From a virus, in IMG/VR virus record IMGVR_UViG_3300022699_000293, positions 1 through 64,000 of that record: a DNA stretch of 64,000 nucleotides. The stretch is one strand, 5' to 3'. A program made the translations under genes and the position numbers. Below are positions 8,594 to 15,956 of the stretch, in pieces. The notes beneath the pieces are model-generated. The model did not search any database and was not told the DNA's origin. It saw only the letters and a list, made by a program, of their open reading frames with translations. Positions within the stretch are counted from its first letter, which is position 1. The number at the start of each line of letters is the position of its first letter.

Positions 8594-9208
8594 TTATACC
8601 TCCTCGTTTTTTGAAAGGGAATTTAATGAAATAGTTAATTGCATGCTATCTCTACATATTGATCTACCAGGAGAACAGCCGTTAGCATAGTAACGGGACA
8701 TATGTTTGCATACCGCACATACAGCAGGGATATTTTTTTTCGGCGTATGTAGCGTGATTGCTGGGAGGTTTGTGTTTAGGTTGTGCAGGTCAATAATAAT
8801 TCTAGACAAGGAATAGGCTAATTGGGGAAAAGAACGGTTGGTTGTTTTATCTTTATTAAAAACAATATAAGTAGGAATAACCAGTAACCACTCATGGGGT
8901 GTTAAAGTAATATTTTTTCCTAACCCCTGATGTTCATAGCTTATATATTCGTACTCCAACAAGGTACTACGGGGAATAGTAATGTTTCGACGGTATTCTA
9001 AATTGAGCCCTTGTAGTGCATGATATAAGGAAGTTGAAAGAGGTGTAATTAAACTATGAGGAAACAAGGAAAACGCCATTTCTTGTTGCGAGGTAGGAAC
9101 CAAATAAACACGGTCAAAGGGGAAGTAATCAAAAGAATGCAGCGGATTATCTGCTTTCTTTTTTCTTAACCGTGTTTGGTGTATTTTTACGCAGTAAATT
9201 TGAGTCAT
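8594..9208 (-). CDS. Unknown protein upstream of the reverse transcriptase, C-terminal zinc knuckle
   Basis: Unrecognised 204-residue protein encoded immediately before the reverse transcriptase; its stop codon touches the next start and its last codons supply the downstream ribosome binding site, so the two are tightly coupled. Residues 1-150 are mixed and hydrophobic with no known motif. The C-terminal tail has C164, C167, C178 and C185, a plausible zinc-binding knuckle. It begins ten bases after the metallopeptidase/vWA gene ends, with an AAGGA ribosome binding site. It could be a reverse transcriptase accessory or template-binding factor; this is inference from context. Confidence 0.72.
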   Translation of the reverse strand: MTQIYCVKIHQTRLRKKKADNPLHSFDYFPFDRVYLVPTSQQEMAFSLFPHSLITPLSTSLYHALQGLNLEYRRNITIPRSTLLEYEYISYEHQGLGKNITLTPHEWLLVIPTYIVFNKDKTTNRSFPQLAYSLSRIIIDLHNLNTNLPAITLHTPKKNIPAVCAVCKHMSRYYANGCSPGRSICRDSMQLTISLNSLSKNEEV

Positions 9209-9218
9209 ACACGTTTCC

Positions 9219-10754
9219 TTAGTCGTCGATTTTTAAAACGATATCTCCCATATGCGCATTTTCTTTTCCGCTATTTGTAAGAATCCAGATAAAGGGACAA
9301 GGAGGTGTAAGTTCAGGCATTGGACCGCCTTGAGATGAGTGTACTGGAGCATATCCATCGGTAAAGTTTACAAACAAATCTGTGCGTGGGAGGGTGCGTG
9401 TCAAACGTTCTGCACCATTAACCCAATCTTCATCTTTGTCTAACTGCAACATACGTCTGAAAGGAGGACAAAAGTTTGTCCCACCATACCCATGACGTGT
9501 ACAATAATTTGTAATTTCTTCGTCAGCTTCAATTAAGAATTCTTTTTGTAATCCTGCGTCATACAATAATATTCGCGTAGTAACAGATTCGTTGCTTTTC
9601 ATTATTCCTTGAATCTCACTCATAAATTTGATGAAATCTTCGTCAGAAACAGACCCGGAAGTATCGATAGCTACAGTAATGAAAAAGCTAAAGTCCTTTT
9701 GCATACCAGGAAAAGGTTCGATTCCTTGGGATTGTCCTGTAGTCAGTATTCCCATGTGGGGCCAAGCCGTCGATTCTGCAAGTTTAGATGAGATACTGGA
9801 TTTCAAGAAATTACGAAGAATTTCGTACCAGGGTAGTGTCGGTTCTGACAAAAGATCATCAATAATGCCTTGTACAGATCCTGGGAGCGTACCTCGACTT
9901 TTATGTGTCTGTTGTGCGGCTTTCTTTGTTATGCGCTTAGCTTCTCGTTTGGCTCTATCTATAATGCGCTCTGCTTCTGCTTCGGTCATATGATCTAACA
10001 GATCTTCCCAACGAATATGTTGTGGCATGATACTACCGCGCACATCTTTAAGCCATTGAGGTGCTTGATTTACGGGTTGTGAAGATTTTTGATTTGTGTC
10101 TGGAGAGCTAGATTCTTTACCTTGTGCATTACCGTCTGAATTGGAACCATCTCCTTCAGAAGGAATAGGAATTCCGCTATCCACGAAGATAGGTGTTCCG
10201 TTTGCGTCAGTTTCTTGTTGGTAAGGTGAGTAGCTATCTGTTTCACATTTGTCTAGAAGTAAAGACAAGTATTCGTCAAAGGATTTACCTTCAGGGAAAT
10301 TGTAAGGATCATTTTCAGGAAACAGTAAAGTTTTGTGATGTTTTCGAAAATTAGAAAGTTCCATAAAGCTTCTTAAGGAAATGTCATTGGCAGCAAAATC
10401 CTGTGCCATATTTACGATTGGCATTAATTGTGCCCACTGGTATTCATGTTTGCAGAATTGTTTGTACCGCATCCCTCGGATTAAATGTTGTAATACGATG
10501 TGTGTAGCTTCGTGGATGACGACCAAGATACGCAAAGGAGTATCAATCGAACTAAAGAATTGAGGATCCCAAAGAAATTGATACTTACCTTCTTGCGTTA
10601 AGGATACAGCAGCGGTACCTAAGTTGTTAACGGCACGACGACCACAACCATTGAGCACGCGACCCCAAAAGTTGTTGCCTCCGCGAGGAGAACAGGCCCA
10701 TTGAAGCACTTGTGAAAGTGCTTTTTCAGGGTCATCATTAGTGTTGCTTTGCAT
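9219..10754 (-). CDS. Metallopeptidase-like/vWA domain protein, partner of the MoxR ATPase
   Basis: This 511-residue protein combines an N-terminal zinc metallopeptidase-like domain (HEATH at 81-85, the HExxH pattern) with a C-terminal von Willebrand A-like domain bearing the metal-binding motif DTSGS near residue 364. A low-complexity Ser/Asn/Gln linker lies between them. Proteins of this build (DUF2201/vWA-like) are commonly paired with MoxR AAA ATPases, and such an ATPase lies at 12931-14166. Such pairs are thought to act as chaperones that remodel or insert metal into client proteins. The start at 10754 is chosen for its GGAGG site; an upstream start is less likely. It heads the operon containing the reverse transcriptase. 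Confidence 0.85.
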   Translation of the reverse strand: MQSNTNDDPEKALSQVLQWACSPRGGNNFWGRVLNGCGRRAVNNLGTAAVSLTQEGKYQFLWDPQFFSSIDTPLRILVVIHEATHIVLQHLIRGMRYKQFCKHEYQWAQLMPIVNMAQDFAANDISLRSFMELSNFRKHHKTLLFPENDPYNFPEGKSFDEYLSLLLDKCETDSYSPYQQETDANGTPIFVDSGIPIPSEGDGSNSDGNAQGKESSSPDTNQKSSQPVNQAPQWLKDVRGSIMPQHIRWEDLLDHMTEAEAERIIDRAKREAKRITKKAAQQTHKSRGTLPGSVQGIIDDLLSEPTLPWYEILRNFLKSSISSKLAESTAWPHMGILTTGQSQGIEPFPGMQKDFSFFITVAIDTSGSVSDEDFIKFMSEIQGIMKSNESVTTRILLYDAGLQKEFLIEADEEITNYCTRHGYGGTNFCPPFRRMLQLDKDEDWVNGAERLTRTLPRTDLFVNFTDGYAPVHSSQGGPMPELTPPCPFIWILTNSGKENAHMGDIVLKIDD

Positions 10755-10765
10755 TCTTTTTCCTC

Positions 10766-10774
10766 CTATAATGT
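10766..10774 (+). promoter_or_regulatory. Candidate promoter -10 box for the 10805 gene
   Basis: The sequence CTATAATGT, with TATAAT at 10767-10772, sits 32 bases before the plus-strand ATG. The identical nine bases occur upstream of the gene at 56987. A weak TTGCTT lies 17 bases upstream. The box shares the short divergent gap with the start of the minus-strand metallopeptidase/vWA gene. Confidence 0.4.
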
Positions 10775-10804
10775 GATTGAGAAACAAGAAAGAGGTGTAT
10801 TCTC

Positions 10805-11809
10805 ATGTCTACGTACTATGACCAAACATGCGATCCCGGATATTCTTACTTACGTGTGCTTGTTGAACGTTACCCCAAATTAGGGGAGTTTACGAAAACA
10901 GCGAATATTGATGAAAATGAATTTTCGCAATTACCTGATTCAGCGTTTGCTTGGTCTAGTGAACGTCGGTATCCCATACATACAAAAGAACATGCAGCTC
11001 TTTCATTAGGATATCAAAAATTAGCTAACGCAAAACTTCCTATGGAAGTGGAGCAGAAGTTAAAAACTGCTGCACAAGTTTATGGAATTTACGAAGAATT
11101 ATATGAAGAGAATGTTCCAAAAGTGGCAGAAAATTCGACATACATATTCCCAGAAAAAAAGAGGTTTATGATTAAAACAGCGGAAGATATTAAATTAGCT
11201 GAACGTCGTTTACGAGAAATTTATCGGCAATTATCTGTAGAAGACCGTGCAGAAGGATTTCAACGCTTACACAAATATGCAAAACAATTTGGAGTTACCT
11301 TACATCCTTCTACCGAAAAACTTGCTGGATTTACGCTTACAAGTACGCAACGTTTGCGTGATTGGCTAGATGCGCGACAAGAAGTAACTCGAGGACAAGT
11401 TTTTAGTAAGGCATTTGAAAAAATTTCTAGCACTTTAGAAGGCGTAGCTCCTGAATTTAAAGATTCAGACATACAAGTATCTTTAGTTAAGGCGATACAT
11501 ACTTTAGACAAAGAAGCAGGTTTAGAAAAACTTTATGGTGATAAGTTACCAGACCCTATCCAAACAGTTTTTAATACGGAGAAGCGTGCTGAAGATTCTG
11601 TAGAAATAGGTACAGGTTTTTTAGCGGATAAAGGAAAATTATCTGCTGTACCTTTATCGTTTTGGGAAGATGTGTTAGGTAAAGACGTAGTTGCTGAAAT
11701 TTCTCCGGATAATGAAACTGTGGATTTGGATATGTTAATGCAAATACTTCCAACGTTACCAGACGACTTAAAAGCTATCGTACAAAAACAATTAGCTGCT
11801 TATTTTTGA
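10805..11809 (+). CDS. Unknown protein, probable virion component, 334 aa
   Basis: Unrecognised, largely helical 334-residue protein. It has no cysteine cluster apart from a single early Cys, and no catalytic motif. It contains a TEKLAG segment about half-way and other EK-hydrophobic-A/S tetrapeptides of the kind repeated in the head and tail proteins further along. This links it to the structural set despite its position among minus-strand genes. The next gene starts by overlap with its stop (TGATG), so the two are co-expressed. A TATAAT box and an AAGAGG ribosome binding site precede it. A structural role is inferred. Confidence 0.7.
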   Translation: MSTYYDQTCDPGYSYLRVLVERYPKLGEFTKTANIDENEFSQLPDSAFAWSSERRYPIHTKEHAALSLGYQKLANAKLPMEVEQKLKTAAQVYGIYEELYEENVPKVAENSTYIFPEKKRFMIKTAEDIKLAERRLREIYRQLSVEDRAEGFQRLHKYAKQFGVTLHPSTEKLAGFTLTSTQRLRDWLDARQEVTRGQVFSKAFEKISSTLEGVAPEFKDSDIQVSLVKAIHTLDKEAGLEKLYGDKLPDPIQTVFNTEKRAEDSVEIGTGFLADKGKLSAVPLSFWEDVLGKDVVAEISPDNETVDLDMLMQILPTLPDDLKAIVQKQLAAYF

Positions 11810-12558
11810 TGTCCACGTATCTAACAAAATTAGCTGAGTACGTTTCTGCGATTCCTGATATTGTTGGCGATACCAGTCCAACAGCTGCAAAAGTATTTTT
11901 GCGCGACAGGTGTGATGATAATCGCTGCGCTGCTGTTTTGTATACAGCAACTCGTTGTGGTTATGGATTTGAAGTGCTTTCTTGGGAACCAGAAACGTTA
12001 TGGTTGGCTATGGAAAAAGATAACATTGATTTGAGCATAGTCTGTAGAGATAAGTTACAAGCGGCTTTAGCGTTAAACATTAATCCTCAGTATTATTGGG
12101 ATTCCATAGTTTTTGAGAATACTGTTCAAGCTTTTGAAGGAAATATAAGTGACTGGGAAACTATACAAGAATGTCACCCAGTAGAGATGGCGCGGACAGT
12201 GTACGAAGCTGAAATTATTAGAGGGATGGACCCTGAAGGAAAAGGGGACGCAGAATACGATGAGGACGTACAGCAGTATACTGCAGTTTGTTTAGATCGT
12301 GCCGGGTACGTAGTAGCTCCAAAACAACTACAATACGCAGATAAAAATTTAGAAAAGTTGCTACCCTCTACCGCACAATCCCTGAGAACTAAGATGAAAA
12401 AAAAGTGGGACAAGTTGAATAAGGAAAATCTCGAAACTGAAGTATTCGAAGAATCTCCCTTAGGTATCAACTTGTCCCGCTTAGCAGGCATTTATTTGGC
12501 CGTAGAGGACCATGCGAAATCTATAGGGCAAGATTTTTTGACGTTCAAGGAAGTTTGA
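11809..12558 (+). CDS. Unknown protein, probable virion component, 249 aa
   Basis: Unrecognised 249-residue protein. The ATG at 11809 overlaps the stop of the preceding gene, which fixes the start. The N-terminus TKLAEY resembles segments in several structural proteins of the main head cluster. The middle is acidic and rich in Trp and Tyr; the end is helical. The last 14 bases overlap the convergent gene at 12545, so no terminator fits between them. No family is recognised. Confidence 0.7.
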   Translation: MSTYLTKLAEYVSAIPDIVGDTSPTAAKVFLRDRCDDNRCAAVLYTATRCGYGFEVLSWEPETLWLAMEKDNIDLSIVCRDKLQAALALNINPQYYWDSIVFENTVQAFEGNISDWETIQECHPVEMARTVYEAEIIRGMDPEGKGDAEYDEDVQQYTAVCLDRAGYVVAPKQLQYADKNLEKLLPSTAQSLRTKMKKKWDKLNKENLETEVFEESPLGINLSRLAGIYLAVEDHAKSIGQDFLTFKEV

Positions 12559-12931
12559 ATTCAGGGGAAATTTCTAGCTGTCGACTTTGGTCAAAAATTC
12601 TTTCACGATCTGTAAGTACGTTAATATCTATCCACAAATCATATTCTTGCAACGTAAGAGATAGCTTTTCCCAATAAGGTTCTTTTGAATATTTGAGGGC
12701 AAGGGGGTGCAATGCTCTTTGTACGTAGATTCGATCATGTACGGGAAGAGCGTACAACAACGCTATGAAATCCATAGCTACATCATCTATAGGAGGCGTT
12801 TCCAGAAACATTTCTTTCAAAACCTTTAAAGTTTGGTACCGCCATTCGTCACTTTTACCATTACATTCTACTGGGGTACAATTCTGACATTCTTTGTGTA
12901 ATTGTACTGTGTGTTGTTGGAGATGTGTCAT
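12545..12931 (-). CDS. Unknown small protein coupled to the MoxR ATPase gene, 128 aa
   Basis: Unrecognised 128-residue protein. Its start overlaps the MoxR stop (TAATG), so it is translated with the ATPase and probably works with it or the metallopeptidase/vWA protein. The N-terminal part has an ECQNCTPVEC segment with three closely spaced cysteines, a possible metal site. The remainder is helical and acidic with several Trp and Tyr residues. Its 3' end runs 14 bases into the convergent plus-strand gene. No further function can be read from the sequence. Confidence 0.65.
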   Translation of the reverse strand: MTHLQQHTVQLHKECQNCTPVECNGKSDEWRYQTLKVLKEMFLETPPIDDVAMDFIALLYALPVHDRIYVQRALHPLALKYSKEPYWEKLSLTLQEYDLWIDINVLTDRERIFDQSRQLEISPEFKLP

Positions 12932-14166
12932 TATTTATCTCCTCGCAAATCTTGCTCTATCTTAATCTGGCTGTCGTCTAACTGTGTGTGAATTTTAGTC
13001 CACACTTCATGTTCTTGGACTTTGCTGGTCAGCTCAAACAAGTACGGTATTGCTTGATTCTCTTCAGCATACTTTTTCAATTGTGACAAAACAGTAACCT
13101 GTAATTCGTTAGGTAGGTCTGCTAAGTATAAAACCAAGTTACGAGCAGCTTGGGTAACCTCAGGTTGCAAACTGAAAAGATACGTAAGAACGTTTAAGTT
13201 TAGTTCTGTGATTTTTTCGTGTTCTGATTTTTCTAATAGCAAACGTACAGGACGTTGTCCTTTTTCTTCATAATTAAGCAGTACGTCTTCAGCTTTTACA
13301 GCTGTACGATTATCTTTTAAATGCTCTACCAGTTGTTGTGCAGAAGCCATTCCTATCGACGCAGCATAACGACAAAGTGCGAAATCATCGTTAATTGGTT
13401 TTCCAGCTTTTTCTAAGAGGTAGACATCAAGAGATATGGTTTGGACTGTTGCGGGGCACATATATTGTTTGTTTTGTTGTTGTGCTTTTTTATCATACAG
13501 CATCTTAGGGTATTGTGTAACAAAGTTAAGAACTTCTGGGTGGCATGGTCGAGGTTCTCCCAATGCTAATACGTCACTTTCATGAAAACGAGAGCTAGAT
13601 GCGTGGTTCAACCAATCTTTAAAAGATTCTACAGCGTAGAACCATTTCAAACGTCTACGCAATGCCGCGTTATTTTCAATTTGTGTAACCATGTATTGTG
13701 CGGTGGCTGGATTCATGAGAGCAACTACAATTGCCTCGTCTGGAAGGACATAATTGAACATTCGCCTGTCTTCGACTAACGAGAAGAACATAGCAATGCT
13801 GTGTTGAAGACCTTGGTTGATTTCTTCAAACAGCATTATAGCTTTTTCTCCTTGTTTTGGAAAAACAGACGGAACCAGCAAATCAAAATATCCTTCAGGA
13901 GCATCTCTGGTACTAGGGATTCCAGTACCGACTAAGCCGTAATGGGCGGTACGGATATCGTAAATCGAGGCGTTTTCATCTTTTGCAATCTGGGCAACGA
14001 TTTGCGATTTGCCGATACCTGCTTCACCAACAACGCAAATAGCTCCGCGATGTTGCTTCTGTTCCCAGCTTAATTTGATTTGCTCCTGAATTTCACTAAT
14101 TCTCAAACTGGGAATGTCGTACTTTGCTGCGTAAGGTAGGTGTTTGCTGTCTTGTTTTTTTCCCAT
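12931..14166 (-). CDS. MoxR-family AAA ATPase
   Basis: AAA+ ATPase of 411 residues. The Walker A motif GEAGIGKS is at 47-54, the Walker B LFEEIN near 115, a sensor-1 asparagine in ALMNPAT near 150, and an arginine-rich ALRRRLKWF segment follows as the finger region. The C-terminal half is helical and less conserved. The closest family is MoxR, whose members act with vWA proteins; such a partner is at 9219-10754, separated only by a plus-strand island. Its start lies 20 bases from the divergent terminase start, so its promoter must overlap that gene or lie within the gap. An AAAGGT site precedes the ATG. Confidence 0.85.
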   Translation of the reverse strand: MGKKQDSKHLPYAAKYDIPSLRISEIQEQIKLSWEQKQHRGAICVVGEAGIGKSQIVAQIAKDENASIYDIRTAHYGLVGTGIPSTRDAPEGYFDLLVPSVFPKQGEKAIMLFEEINQGLQHSIAMFFSLVEDRRMFNYVLPDEAIVVALMNPATAQYMVTQIENNAALRRRLKWFYAVESFKDWLNHASSSRFHESDVLALGEPRPCHPEVLNFVTQYPKMLYDKKAQQQNKQYMCPATVQTISLDVYLLEKAGKPINDDFALCRYAASIGMASAQQLVEHLKDNRTAVKAEDVLLNYEEKGQRPVRLLLEKSEHEKITELNLNVLTYLFSLQPEVTQAARNLVLYLADLPNELQVTVLSQLKKYAEENQAIPYLFELTSKVQEHEVWTKIHTQLDDSQIKIEQDLRGDK

Positions 14167-14186
14167 TTGCGTGTTACCTTTCGTTT

Positions 14187-15791
14187 ATGACACAGATAGG
14201 TAAAACCCCACTCAGTATAGTTACAGAGTCTTGGATTGTGTTGGATGGTCAACCTTTTCGTTTAGATGATTGGCCTATGCATCGAGCATTCTATGATGGG
14301 CGGTACCAACGTACGTTATTTAAAACAAGTCGCCAAGTAGCCAAGTCTACAACGTTAGCTAATTTTTCTATCATCGAATGTAGTCTTATACCACACTTCT
14401 CAACCATGTTTGTCAGTCCTTCTAAAGAGCAAACTACGCGTTTTTCTAATACACGAGTGGGTAAAACTATGAGGTATTCTCCAATTATCCACGATAATTA
14501 TTTACGTACGGATTTAGCTGATAGGGTATTTCATAAGCAATTCACTAACGGTAGTGAAATGTTATTTACTTATGCTTGCGATGATGCAGAACGTTTACGT
14601 GGACCCTCAGTCGATAGAGCTATGTACGACGAGGTGCAAGATATTTTATATGATCCTGTAATCACAGTAGGGAATGAAACAATGGCTAATTCTGATTATG
14701 CTTATGAAACATACGCAGGAACGCCAAAAACGATGGAAAATACTATTCAATATTTGTGGGAAAACTCAACACAAACAGAATGGGTGATGCGCTGTGAAAA
14801 ATGTAATAAATTAGTTTTTATAGATAATGAAAAAGCTGTAGGCAAATATGGACCTATTTGTACAAATTGTGGAGGGTATTTAAATCCTTACTTAGGACAG
14901 TGGGTTGATATGGCTCCAAATAAACCAATACAAGGATTTCATATCAGCCAATTAATGATGCCCGTCAACGTACCGCATGCGGTTAGATCAGCAGGTAAAT
15001 CCACAGACATAATAGAACAATCTGAAAAGCGTTGGGAGAGGATCGTCCAGAAATACGAAGATCCCAATAACACACTTTCTGTATTTCGTAATGAAGTTCT
15101 CGGAGTTTCTGATGAGATCGGTACTAGGTTAATTTCACAAGAAGAGTTAGAAGCTCTTTGTACCGGACGACCAACCGTAACATATCCTGAGCCTAAGGAT
15201 TTACAAGGATTCTCACAAATTGTAGCGGGTGCGGATTGGTCTGGTGGCGGTACTACGGGAGTTTCGAGAACAGTGTTATGGATTTGGGGTTGGAGACCGA
15301 CAGACCAAAAGCTAGTTTGTCTGTTCTATAAAGTTTACCCAAGTACAAACCCTGTTTCAGTTGTTACTGAAATTGGAGAAATATGTAAACAATACCGGGT
15401 ATCTTTATTTTGTGGTGATGCGGGCGAAGGTGCGTTACCGAATGATACTATGCGACAACATTTGGGCCATCATCGAGTAATTCAAGTACAGTATGGTACT
15501 CAAGCTAAAGCTTTAAAATTCAATCAAGTAGATCGCTATACTGCAGATAGGACCACATTGATAGATAATTACATGATGTTATTGAAACAGAAAAAAGTAG
15601 AATTTGGGCCGTTGTCTGAGATGCGTCTCGCTATTAGTGATATTTTAAATGAATACGAAGACATCACACAAAACGATAGAAAAGTATGGCGGCATTCTCC
15701 GCAGAAACCCGATGATTGTTTGCATGCAGGATTGTTTGGGTGGATTGCTTGGAAGGTAGTAAACAAAGATTTAAAATTTTGGCAGGAATAA
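14187..15791 (+). CDS. Terminase large subunit
   Basis: Packaging motor and nuclease that translocates phage DNA into the prohead through the portal. The 534-residue protein has an ATPase domain with a deviant Walker A, KTSRQVAKST (46-55), and Walker B MYDEVQD (about 145). A zinc-ribbon pair CEKC/CTNC (about 202-230) follows, as in GpA-like terminases. The RNase H-like nuclease has GADWSGGG (about 348), GDAGEG (about 410) and a final DDCLHA (about 509). The start at 14187 gives the MTQIGK N-terminus; a longer frame would overlap the divergent MoxR gene. No small terminase is recognised beside it. It stands alone as a plus-strand gene and is followed by a structured intergenic region. Confidence 0.92.
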   Translation: MTQIGKTPLSIVTESWIVLDGQPFRLDDWPMHRAFYDGRYQRTLFKTSRQVAKSTTLANFSIIECSLIPHFSTMFVSPSKEQTTRFSNTRVGKTMRYSPIIHDNYLRTDLADRVFHKQFTNGSEMLFTYACDDAERLRGPSVDRAMYDEVQDILYDPVITVGNETMANSDYAYETYAGTPKTMENTIQYLWENSTQTEWVMRCEKCNKLVFIDNEKAVGKYGPICTNCGGYLNPYLGQWVDMAPNKPIQGFHISQLMMPVNVPHAVRSAGKSTDIIEQSEKRWERIVQKYEDPNNTLSVFRNEVLGVSDEIGTRLISQEELEALCTGRPTVTYPEPKDLQGFSQIVAGADWSGGGTTGVSRTVLWIWGWRPTDQKLVCLFYKVYPSTNPVSVVTEIGEICKQYRVSLFCGDAGEGALPNDTMRQHLGHHRVIQVQYGTQAKALKFNQVDRYTADRTTLIDNYMMLLKQKKVEFGPLSEMRLAISDILNEYEDITQNDRKVWRHSPQKPDDCLHAGLFGWIAWKVVNKDLKFWQE

Positions 15792-15796
15792 GAAAC

Positions 15797-15950
15797 ACAT
15801 ACACTGCTTGATTTGGTACGTTAGTTGAAGGGGAGAACAACTAATGGACCAAAACTAATCTTTAATTTTTAAAGCTATAAAGTACGTAACGTACTTTTTA
15901 AAAAATGCTATCTGGGGGGAAATAAAATAACATGGTAATCCAGTGTATGT
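15797..15950. ncRNA. Structured intergenic region, possible non-coding RNA
   Basis: The 165-base gap between convergent terminase and polymerase genes contains no supported gene. It is bounded by a perfect 10-base inverted repeat (ACATACACTG at 15797-15806 and its complement at 15941-15950). Inside are a stem-loop at 15815-15850 whose ten-base loop is AAGGGGAGAA, and an AT-rich palindrome at 15879-15897. A closing helix that encloses hairpins could be a folded RNA of about 154 bases on either strand, or a pair of terminators. Only base pairing supports it. Confidence 0.35.
15879..15903. terminator. AT-rich palindrome, possible bidirectional terminator
   Basis: AAAGTACGT is followed after one base by its complement ACGTACTTT, then by a run of T and A residues. 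It lies between the convergent terminase and DNA polymerase genes, where a bidirectional terminator is expected. The stem is GC-poor, so termination strength is uncertain. Confidence 0.4.
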
Positions 15951-15956
15951 TTTTTT

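Noticed and set aside
6001-9218. Diversity-generating retroelement
   Set aside because: The reverse transcriptase has the QGAPTS and YADD form of retron-like enzymes, and no template repeat or variable repeat with adenine-specific differences was seen nearby.
8593-9219. Canonical retron with adjacent msr-msd RNA
   Set aside because: The gene before the reverse transcriptase ends at its start codon and begins ten bases after the previous gene, leaving no room for the RNA. Retron-specific NAxxH and VTG motifs are also degenerate.
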